Shown here piece by piece: positions 1 through 5,697 of a stretch of 9,056 nucleotides of DNA. The DNA is from Chloroflexota bacterium. Lineage in GTDB: Bacteria; Chloroflexota; Anaerolineae; Anaerolineales; Anaerolineaceae. The stretch is taken from NCBI GenBank assembly GCA_023406965.1, contig JAEXTI010000083.1:1-9056 (forward strand), in the 5' to 3' direction. Under the pieces are notes generated by a model. The model was given only the letters and a program-made list of their open reading frames with translations, did not search any database and was not told the DNA's origin. Numbering within the stretch: position 1 is the stretch's first letter; each line of letters begins with the position of its first letter. A program made the translations under genes and the position numbers.

Positions 1-474
1 GCGGCTTTGCGGCTGGCGGCGGATTTGATGGAGAAGGGCGCCAACCTGCCCGATGCTTATCGCCGGGGGTTGGTGCAAAAGACGTTTGAGGCGGCCCGTT
101 TTTGGGGCGCCGGGTTGATGCGCTTGCAGCGCAGTGACTCGCTGCTGTGGACAACGCTTCGCCAGGTAGATCGCCAGGAGGCGGGCTATTCTGGTAATGA
201 CGACGCAGACCTTGTGAATATGCTTTCCGGGGTAGATGGTGACGTAGTCGTTGTGCTGAATGAGCAGAAGAGCGGTAAAATTAAGGTGAGCTGGCGTGCC
301 CGCCCAGGATTGGATATTTCTGTGCTGGCATTGCAATTCGGCGGTGGGGGACATCCTGCCGCGGCGGGGGCGGAAGTGCCGGGGAGTTTGTCGGATGTAG
401 AGCATCGCGTGTTAGAAGCCACTCGAAAATTCCTGGATCAACAGGCCGGGACGAATGGAAAGGGAAACGCATGA
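1..474 (+). CDS. nrnA: DHH/DHHA1 family phosphoesterase, NrnA type (5' partial)
   Basis: The reading frame is open from base 1, so the N-terminal half lies outside the window; 157 residues are visible. They cover the end of the linker and the C-terminal DHHA1 domain. The diagnostic glycine-rich motif GGGGHPAAAGAE is at visible residues 114-125; in the family it binds the substrate. Known NrnA proteins are about 320-340 residues, degrade nanoRNAs and in many species dephosphorylate pAp; the metal-binding DHH half is not visible here, so activity cannot be judged. The stop codon overlaps the truB start as ATGA, which suggests translational coupling. Its place directly before truB and ribF matches the common nusA-infB-rbfA-nrnA-truB-ribF cluster. 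The family call is firm; the specific NrnA function is inferred from context. Confidence 0.88.
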   Translation, partial: AALRLAADLMEKGANLPDAYRRGLVQKTFEAARFWGAGLMRLQRSDSLLWTTLRQVDRQEAGYSGNDDADLVNMLSGVDGDVVVVLNEQKSGKIKVSWRARPGLDISVLALQFGGGGHPAAAGAEVPGSLSDVEHRVLEATRKFLDQQAGTNGKGNA

Positions 475-1391
475 CCATGAATGACAATCCGATCGATGTA
501 CGAAATGCAATTTCCGGTGTGCTGGTGGTGGACAAACCCACCGGGCTGACTTCGCACGATGTGGTTCAAATTATCCGCAAAGGCACCAATATTCGCCGCG
601 CCGGACACACGGGAACGCTGGATCCGCGCGCTTCGGGTGTGCTGGTGATTTTACTGGGGCCGGCGGTGCGCCTGAGCGAATACGTCTCGGCCTCCGACAA
701 GCGCTACCAGGCTGTCTTACGCCTGGGCGCCAGCACCGATACCTATGACGCGGATGGCCGGGTGGTTAGCTCGGCGCCTACTGAGCATATTACTGAAGAG
801 CAATTTGACACAGAATTGCAAACCTTTGTGGGCGAAATTGAACAAACGCCGCCGCCCTATTCGGCAGTTAAAGTTCAAGGTCGCAAGGCTTACGAAATGG
901 CCCGAGAGGGCGAGGAAGTGGACCTGGCCCCGCGCAAGATCCACGTCTACAGCCTGGAACTGCTGGAATGGGCTCCGCCCGAAGCAGTGATCGATGTGTA
1001 CTGTTCATCGGGCACGTACGTGCGCTCGCTGGCCCATGACCTGGGCAACAAGCTGGGCTGCGGCGCGCACCTGGTGGGGCTTCGCCGGACCAAAAGCGGG
1101 CGCTTCACATTGCGGGATGCCGTGCCCCTGCGCAAGCTGCGCGAGGCCTTTGAAACCGGCACCTGGTATCAGCACCTCATCCCGGCGGCGGAAGCACTTT
1201 CGGACTGGCCTTCGCTGGAACTAACCCATGAGCAGGTGGAAGCCATCCGCCACGGACATCGCATTCCGGCGGAAGAGGGCAGCCCGGAACAGGCTTGCGG
1301 CGTGAGCGAGATGGGCGAGTTGGTGGCGCTGCTGGTGCATGATCCACAGACCCACGAGTGGCAGCCGAAGAAAGTTTTCTTCCAATCCTGA
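471..1391 (+). CDS. truB: tRNA pseudouridine(55) synthase TruB
   Basis: This 306-residue protein converts U55 of the tRNA T-loop to pseudouridine in the cytoplasm. The conserved blocks occur in order: GVLVVDKPTGLTSHD at residues 16-30; AGHTGTLDPRASGVL around 44-58 with the catalytic aspartate at D51; RYQAVLRLGASTDTYDADG, which contributes to the substrate cleft; QTPPPYSAVKVQGRKAYE; and GTYVRSLAHDLG. The C-terminus has the small TruB_C-like tail ending in KKVFF. Length matches the family (about 300-315). The ATG at 471 overlaps the upstream stop by 4 bases with AAAGGG just upstream; a second in-frame ATG two codons later (477) is a possible alternative start. No key residue is missing. Confidence 0.97.
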   Translation: MTMNDNPIDVRNAISGVLVVDKPTGLTSHDVVQIIRKGTNIRRAGHTGTLDPRASGVLVILLGPAVRLSEYVSASDKRYQAVLRLGASTDTYDADGRVVSSAPTEHITEEQFDTELQTFVGEIEQTPPPYSAVKVQGRKAYEMAREGEEVDLAPRKIHVYSLELLEWAPPEAVIDVYCSSGTYVRSLAHDLGNKLGCGAHLVGLRRTKSGRFTLRDAVPLRKLREAFETGTWYQHLIPAAEALSDWPSLELTHEQVEAIRHGHRIPAEEGSPEQACGVSEMGELVALLVHDPQTHEWQPKKVFFQS

Positions 1392-1396
1392 GCCAA

Positions 1397-1426
1397 TGGA
1401 CAATTAGGCGAATTTTGGATTGTCCA
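1397..1426 (+). repeat. Perfect 8-bp inverted repeat in the truB-ribF gap
   Basis: TGGACAAT at 1397-1404 is exactly complementary to ATTGTCCA at 1419-1426, with a 14-base loop. It fills almost the whole truB-ribF gap and ends 2 bases before the ribF ATG, so as RNA it would hide the ribF initiation region. There is no T-tract, so it is not an intrinsic terminator. It could be a translational control hairpin or a protein-binding palindrome; 8 bp in an AT-rich spacer could also be chance. Confidence 0.5.
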
Positions 1427-1428
1427 CA

Positions 1429-2358
1429 ATGCTCCATACTCACTCACTGGATGAACTTCGACTAACAGACGCATATGTGACGATCGGCACGTTCGACGGC
1501 GTCCATCTTGGGCACCGTGCGATTCTGCGATCGATGGTTAACGGAGCCCACAAAGTCGGGGCTCCTGCCGTGGTGGTCACCTTTACGCCGCCGCCGGGGA
1601 TTATGCTGCGCGGGATCACCGAGGGATACGCGCTGACGGGGGTGGATGAGCGGGCGCAACTGCTGGGCCAGTTGGGCATTGACGCGGTGGTGACATTGCG
1701 GTTTGACCGCGACCTGGCGGCATTGAGCGCGGCGCAGTTTATGGGCTTGCTCAAAGAATCCTTGGGGTTGAAGCAGTTATGGGTGGGATACGACTTTGCG
1801 TTAGGAAGAGGGCGCGAAGGTGATATCCCCTATTTGCGCGCCCTGGGAGAAGAGATGGGCTACGAGATGAAAGTCATCTCGCCTGTGAACACGGATGATG
1901 TGCCAGTCTCTTCCAGCCTGGTGCGCTCGCTGCTGCGCGAAGGCAAGGTGACTACTGCCGCCGAACTGCTGGGGCGGTTTTATGGGGTGAGCGGGCCAGT
2001 GGTGCATGGCGACGGGCGCGGGCGGAGCATTGGCATTCCGACCGCCAACGTAGATGCGCCGGCCGAGATGGTCATTCCCGGCAACGGCGTATATGCCACC
2101 TGGGCCATTTTGGAGGGTCAGCGTTTTCCGGCGGTGACCAACATCGGCTTGCGCCCTACCTTCATCAACGAACCTACACGCCCGCGCATTGAAGCGCTGT
2201 TGTTAGACATAGACCGCGACCTGTATGGTAAGGAACTGCGAGTAGAGTTTGTGGCGTTCATCCGCCCCGAACAACGCTTTGCATCGGTCCAGGATTTGTT
2301 GGATCAAATCGAGCGAGATCGCAAGAAAGCACGGGAGGTACTGGCTGATGAGCGCTGA
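1429..2358 (+). CDS. ribF: Bifunctional riboflavin kinase / FAD synthetase RibF
   Basis: The 309-residue protein phosphorylates riboflavin to FMN and adenylates FMN to FAD. N-terminal nucleotidyltransferase domain (about 1-180): TIGTFDGVHLGH at 18-29 carries the HxGH signature (H26, H29), followed by GYDFALGRGREGD at 120-132 and SSSLVRSLL at 161-169, the counterpart of the SSTxxR element. C-terminal riboflavin kinase domain (about 184-305): VVHGDGRGRSIGIPTAN at 191-207 with the PTAN metal/ATP motif, TNIGLRPTF, the likely catalytic glutamate E255 in IEALLLD, and DLYGKEL. The usual TFxPHP block reads TFTPPP (51-56), a deviation. The ATG at 1429 was chosen; a TTG three codons earlier (1420) is in frame and possible. 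No strong Shine-Dalgarno is visible. The 3' end overlaps the ThyX gene by 11 bases. Confidence 0.95.
   Translation: MLHTHSLDELRLTDAYVTIGTFDGVHLGHRAILRSMVNGAHKVGAPAVVVTFTPPPGIMLRGITEGYALTGVDERAQLLGQLGIDAVVTLRFDRDLAALSAAQFMGLLKESLGLKQLWVGYDFALGRGREGDIPYLRALGEEMGYEMKVISPVNTDDVPVSSSLVRSLLREGKVTTAAELLGRFYGVSGPVVHGDGRGRSIGIPTANVDAPAEMVIPGNGVYATWAILEGQRFPAVTNIGLRPTFINEPTRPRIEALLLDIDRDLYGKELRVEFVAFIRPEQRFASVQDLLDQIERDRKKAREVLADER
2333..2338 (+). promoter_or_regulatory. Shine-Dalgarno of the ThyX gene, inside ribF
   Basis: GGGAGG lies 9 bases before the ATG at 2348. It decides the start: the reading frame is open back to a GTG at 2249, but only 2348 has an SD, and the preceding residues show no family similarity. 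Confidence 0.8.
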
Positions 2359-3781
2359 GCGGCAGGTTTATTTACTGGATCCGCAGGATTATCCGCCCGA
2401 GACCATCGCGGTGGCGTTTGCCAAGACTTCTCGCTCGCCAGAAAGTTTCCTGAAGATCGCGGCGGAGCTGAACGCGGAAAAGAGTTCGGAGTTCCACGAG
2501 AAATGGGTGGTGGGGTACGGGCACGCTTCGGTAGCGGAACATGCCGTACTGCATATTGCTGTTGAAAACGTTTCACGGTTGGCCGTTGAATCGCTTGAGT
2601 CGAACCGGCTGGCATCTTATACCGAGAAGTCGACGCGTTATCAGAAGTGGGGGCCGGAAGATTATTATGTGCCGCGAGAATTGGAAGGGCACGCCCTGCG
2701 CGACCTGTATGTGGACACTTGCCGGATGCTGTTTGCGACATACCACGAAATTTTGCGCCCGGTGCGCGATGTGATCGCGCGTCAGAACCCGCAGCGCGAG
2801 GGCGAGAGCGACGCGGCTTTTGACCGGCGAGTGCGTTCGGATTATGTGGATGTGTGCCGCTTCTTGCTCCCGGCAGCTTCGCTGGCGAATGTGGGCGTCA
2901 CGGTGAATGCCCGGACATTGGAACACGCCTTGCGAAAGATGCTCTCGCACCCGCTGGAGGAAGTGCGCCAGATGGGCGAGGAGATGAAGAAGGTATCGGA
3001 GGCACGGCTGCCTACGTTGATCAAATACGTGGAGCGGGTGCCTTATTGGGAGGCAGCCGCCGAACGGTTGGGCGCTGCCGCCGGTGCGGTGAAGTGGGAG
3101 CCCGCCGAAGAAGGCGATTGGTGCCGGCTGGTGGATCATGACCCCAGCGGGGAAGAGAAAGTGCTGGCGGCGGCACTGTACCGCTTTGGCGCATTCAGCT
3201 TTGAGCGGGCGCTGCAAACTGTGCGCAACGCCGGGCCTGAAGGCCGCAGGCAGTTGGCGGAAGCGATTTTTGCGGAGCGGGGGAAGCATGACATGCCCCT
3301 GCGTGAGATGGAGTACGCGAGCTTTACTTTCGATGTGACGCTGGATCAAGGCGCGTATTTTGAACTCAAGCGCCACCGCATGATGACGCAGACGCCCCAG
3401 CCATTGAGCACCCTGTTGGGGTACGCGCTGCCCAAGGCTATCGTCGAGGCGGGGGTTCAGGACGCTTACCGCCGGGCCATGGAAAGCGCGGATGTTGCTT
3501 ATCGCAAGCTGGCTGCATTCCATCCGGATGTGGCCTCTTATGTGGTTCCCAATGGGTATAATCGACGGGTGCTGCTTTCGATGAACTTGCGCGGGGCTAT
3601 GCATCTGGTAGGGCTGCGTTCGGCGGGAAACGCTCATTTCTCCATCCGGCGGGTTGCCCAGCGCATCGCGGAAGATATTCGCGCGGCAGCGCCTTTATTG
3701 GGTGAATATTTGGCTGTCAATGTAGAAGAAACCTGGCAGGGGATTGAAGAGCAATTCTTTGCCAGAATCAACGAATCCTAG
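2348..3781 (+). CDS. Tandem-domain FAD-dependent thymidylate synthase homologue (fused ThyX-ThyX)
   Basis: ThyX makes dTMP from dUMP with methylene-tetrahydrofolate and FAD/NADPH. Single-domain ThyX is about 220-250 residues; this protein is 477 and holds two ThyX-like halves (about 8-215 and 268-460). Half 1 has GHASVAEH at 58-65 (the GHxTPFEH block), a degenerate signature SNRLASYTEKSTRY at 85-98 where RHR is lost but E93, S95, R97 and Y98 remain, R171 in CRFLLP, and NAR at 187-189. Half 2 has EYASFTF at 322-328, an intact RHR at 342-344 with the rest of the signature lost, and NLRGAMHLVGLR at 413-424 with R424. The losses are complementary, so the halves may build one shared active site. 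The start at 2348 is set by GGGAGG and overlaps ribF by 11 bases. Family membership is firm; catalytic activity is inferred. I left the symbol empty because it is not a standard thyX. Confidence 0.88.
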   Translation: MSAERQVYLLDPQDYPPETIAVAFAKTSRSPESFLKIAAELNAEKSSEFHEKWVVGYGHASVAEHAVLHIAVENVSRLAVESLESNRLASYTEKSTRYQKWGPEDYYVPRELEGHALRDLYVDTCRMLFATYHEILRPVRDVIARQNPQREGESDAAFDRRVRSDYVDVCRFLLPAASLANVGVTVNARTLEHALRKMLSHPLEEVRQMGEEMKKVSEARLPTLIKYVERVPYWEAAAERLGAAAGAVKWEPAEEGDWCRLVDHDPSGEEKVLAAALYRFGAFSFERALQTVRNAGPEGRRQLAEAIFAERGKHDMPLREMEYASFTFDVTLDQGAYFELKRHRMMTQTPQPLSTLLGYALPKAIVEAGVQDAYRRAMESADVAYRKLAAFHPDVASYVVPNGYNRRVLLSMNLRGAMHLVGLRSAGNAHFSIRRVAQRIAEDIRAAAPLLGEYLAVNVEETWQGIEEQFFARINES

Positions 3782-3792
3782 GGAGGGATGAT

Positions 3793-4866
3793 ATGAGCAA
3801 TATTTTTTGGAACAGTGAAGAACGGCGTTTGAGGATGTTCTGGCGATTGGTTCTTTCACTGGTGGTTTTAGCTGTGGTAGTGGGGATTATTTCAGTAGTG
3901 GGGGCCGTGATTGGTATTGGCGTGTATATGGCGACCGGTGGGCAAATTCCAGATGTGAGTCAACCGGATTTTATGGTGAAAGCTCAAGAATTGAATTACG
4001 AGCCCATTGTGCGGGTGTTTACAATGGTCTTTCAAGGGGTCGGGATGGTGCTGGGCATCCTGGTGGCGGGCCGGCTGCTGGACCGGCGCAAGTTCAGCGA
4101 TTTTGGCTTCCACATGAACAAGCGGTGGTGGGCCGATTTCGGCTTTGGCCTGGGCCTGGGCGCGGTGTGCATGGTGTTCATCTTCCTGGTGGAACTGGCC
4201 TTGGGTTGGGTGAAAGTGACCGATGTCATTAAGGCGGGTAACACCCTGCCGTTTGCGGCGGGAATTGGCTTGGCCATGCTGCAGTTCATCATTGTGGGTA
4301 TTCAAGAAGAACTTTTCTCACGCGGGTACCAACTGCGCAACCTGGCTGAGGGTTTCAACTGGAAATCCATTGGCCCCAAGGTAGCCCTGTTGATCGGCTA
4401 CATCCTGTCCTCGTCGGTGTTTGGTCTCCTGCATTTGGGCAACCCGAACACCTCTGCCATTAGCACGATTAACCTGATTGTGGCGGGTCTGTTCCTGGGG
4501 CTGGGCTTCGTCCTGACCGGCGAATTGGCCATTCCCATCGGGTTGCACATCACCTGGAACTTCTTCCAGGGCAACGTGTTTGGCTTCCCAGTGAGTGGAA
4601 CGCAAGCGGGCGCAACCTTTATTGGCATTGAACAGGGCGGCCCGGATTGGATGACCGGCGGTGCGTTTGGCCCCGAGGCGGGCGTGATAGGCCTGCTGGC
4701 CATTGCTCTGGGCTGCTGGCTGACCATCCTGTGGGTGAAGCGCACGCGCGGTTCGGCGAAGCTGTTGGAAAGCCTGGCGATCTTCAAGCCGCAGTTGGGC
4801 AAGCAGGCCGCGGTCGTTCAGCCGGAAATCGAGGCAGTGGATGAAATTAACCGAAGTATTGAGTAA
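3793..4866 (+). CDS. CPBP family intramembrane glutamic endopeptidase
   Basis: A 357-residue polytopic membrane protein of the CPBP (CAAX protease and bacteriocin-processing, ABI/Rce1-like) family. Hydrophobic segments lie near residues 17-45, 74-97, 116-138, 152-170, 196-211, 225-247 and 296-315. The three family motifs are present: EExxxRG as EELFSRG with E172, E173 and R177; FxxxH as FGLLH with F210 and H214; and HxxxN as HITWN with H252 and N256. An intact catalytic set is therefore expected. Substrate is unknown; family members process prenylated proteins, bacteriocin precursors or other membrane proteins. A residue stretch at 264-294 rich in Gly and a polar C-terminal tail follow the core. 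GGGAGG at 3782-3787 is 5 bases before the ATG. The gene starts 11 bases after the ThyX gene and overlaps the next gene by 26 bases, so it is probably co-transcribed. Confidence 0.92.
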   Translation: MSNIFWNSEERRLRMFWRLVLSLVVLAVVVGIISVVGAVIGIGVYMATGGQIPDVSQPDFMVKAQELNYEPIVRVFTMVFQGVGMVLGILVAGRLLDRRKFSDFGFHMNKRWWADFGFGLGLGAVCMVFIFLVELALGWVKVTDVIKAGNTLPFAAGIGLAMLQFIIVGIQEELFSRGYQLRNLAEGFNWKSIGPKVALLIGYILSSSVFGLLHLGNPNTSAISTINLIVAGLFLGLGFVLTGELAIPIGLHITWNFFQGNVFGFPVSGTQAGATFIGIEQGGPDWMTGGAFGPEAGVIGLLAIALGCWLTILWVKRTRGSAKLLESLAIFKPQLGKQAAVVQPEIEAVDEINRSIE

Positions 4867-5320
4867 GGTAGAAGCGGGCCGCAAGGTCTGGGTAGAATTA
4901 CTCGAATCCATTCCCGTTGAGCGCCGGGATGAACCCGGCGCTTGCGGGGAATGGACGTTGAAAGATGTTCTGGTACACATGAACTACTGGCAGGCGCACC
5001 TGGTGACGATGCTGTTCAATGTGCGCCAGGGCGGACCGGTCAAGACGGTGAACAGCGAAGAGGAAGTGCAGGAGAACAATCGCCGCTGGCACGAGCAGGG
5101 AAAAGACCGAGCGTGGGAGCTGGCCTGGGCTGATTCAGAAGGCCTGCACCGGCAGATTCTGCGGCGGGTGAAGGAGTTCAGCGATGAGGAGTTGAATCGC
5201 GCCACCCTGCACCCGGCGTTAGGAAAGAAGCCCTTGTGGCAGTGGGTCGCGCAAGACACCTGGGGGCATGAGGAGGAACACGCTGAGTTGATCAGACAAT
5301 GGTTGGCCGAAAACTCTTGA
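4841..5320 (+). CDS. DinB / ClbS-DfsB-like four-helix-bundle protein
   Basis: A small soluble protein of 159 residues with the DinB-superfamily pattern. The segment GEWTLKDVLVHMNYWQ (36-51) is the typical first metal-site helix with H46. Near the C-terminus, DTWGHEEEHAELIRQWL supplies H143 and H147 (HxxxH). H46, H143 and H147 would form the usual His triad for a divalent metal. Members of this superfamily include thiol-dependent S-transferases, maleylpyruvate isomerases and the colibactin-resistance protein ClbS; the sequence does not tell which, if any, applies. The ATG at 4841 has GAGG at 4831-4834 and lies inside the CPBP gene (26-base overlap), so translation is probably coupled to it. 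The stop codon overlaps the -35 box of the next promoter. Fold call good, function unknown. Confidence 0.8.
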   Translation: MKLTEVLSKVEAGRKVWVELLESIPVERRDEPGACGEWTLKDVLVHMNYWQAHLVTMLFNVRQGGPVKTVNSEEEVQENNRRWHEQGKDRAWELAWADSEGLHRQILRRVKEFSDEELNRATLHPALGKKPLWQWVAQDTWGHEEEHAELIRQWLAENS

Positions 5321-5344
5321 CAAGGGTAGGAATCCTCTTATAAT
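5317..5344 (+). promoter_or_regulatory. Consensus sigma-70 promoter of the trpS-trpB2 unit
   Basis: TTGACA at 5317-5322 and TATAAT at 5339-5344 are both perfect matches to the housekeeping consensus, with a 16-base spacer. The -35 box includes the TGA stop of the DinB-like gene. Transcription should start near 5351-5353, just before the T-box leader. The strength of the promoter fits a gene governed mainly by downstream attenuation. Confidence 0.85.
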
Positions 5345-5577
5345 CATTGAAAATTGAGCATTAAAAGACGTTGAAGAGGGCGAGTAGGCGCCGCATAGAC
5401 GGTACAGAGAGCAGGTGAAAGGTGAAAACCTGCCCGAACCGCAGCGCTGAATGGACCTTGGAGTTGCAGGGAGAACGGTCGTAAGACCCAGTAGCCCGCG
5501 CCGGAGTTGCCACCGTTATCAGGGTAAAGGGTATCGCGGGTTGACCGCCGTACCCGAAAGAGTGAGGCTGGCTTGGA

Positions 5578-5605
5578 CCTGTTGTGCATCACAACAGGAT
5601 TTTTT
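5578..5605 (+). terminator. U-tract hairpin within the T-box leader, stem III position
   Basis: CCTGTTGTG (5578-5586) pairs perfectly with CACAACAGG (5590-5598) around a 3-base loop CAT, followed by A and six T (5600-5605). By position it is the T-box stem III, but by form it is an intrinsic terminator. It does not overlap the antiterminator strands, so tRNA binding would not obviously relieve it. Confidence 0.6.
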
Positions 5606-5620
5606 GTTAAGCGGCCTAAG

Positions 5621-5654
5621 TTGGGTGGCACCACGGACTACGCGTTCGTCCCAG
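5621..5654 (+). promoter_or_regulatory. T-box antiterminator
   Basis: UUGGG (5621-5625) pairs with CCCAG (5650-5654), and ACG (5633-5635) pairs with CGU (5647-5649), leaving the seven-base bulge UGGCACC (5626-5632) that receives the tRNA acceptor end. It shares strands 5640-5654 with the terminator, so the two structures exclude each other. Confidence 0.88.
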
Positions 5655-5675
5655 GAGGGATGGAACGCGTTTTTT
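5640..5675 (+). terminator. T-box intrinsic terminator before trpS
   Basis: ACGCGTTC (5640-5647) pairs with GAACGCGT (5663-5670) and GTCCC (5648-5652) with GGGAT (5657-5661), with one bulged G (5662) and an AGGA loop (5653-5656). A run of T (5670-5675) follows. It ends 22 bases before the trpS start. Confidence 0.9.
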
Positions 5676-5697
5676 GTTTAATGCACTGGAGGTAAAA

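Larger units (their letters stand above)
5366..5676 (+). ncRNA. Tryptophan-specific T-box leader (class I, transcriptional)
   Basis: This leader senses uncharged tRNA-Trp. Stem I: AGUA at 5383-5386 and GAA at 5449-5451 form the loop E motif next to the helix GGCGC (5387-5391) with GCGCU (5444-5448); the specifier codon UGG is at 5452-5454, followed by the usual purine (A5455). Higher up, CGGU (5400-5403) pairs with ACCG (5438-5441), and the distal hairpin GCAGGU/ACCUGC (5411-5416, 5428-5433) carries a GGUGAAA apical motif (GGUGNRA). A GUAA-capped hairpin is at 5477-5488, and CCCGCG (5495-5500) pairs with CGCGGG (5535-5540). The segment CCGUUAUC near 5513-5520 and GAGUGAGGC near 5560-5568 are typical T-box strings. 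The T-box itself is GGGUGGCACCACG at 5623-5635; its UGGC (5626-5629) fits the GCCA end expected of tRNA-Trp (G73). Confidence 0.95.

Noticed and set aside
2573..3637. A 354-codon open frame on the - strand opposite the ThyX gene
   Set aside because: It mirrors the ThyX coding frame, has the high His/Gln/Arg content of an antisense shadow, no SD and no recognisable domain.
4318..4980. A 220-codon open frame on the - strand across the CPBP/DinB overlap
   Set aside because: Its composition is that of a shadow, it has no SD, and both + strand genes have clear motifs.
5451..5681. A 76-codon + strand open frame inside the T-box leader
   Set aside because: It starts within the specifier loop and crosses both hairpins; the sequence is explained by RNA structure.
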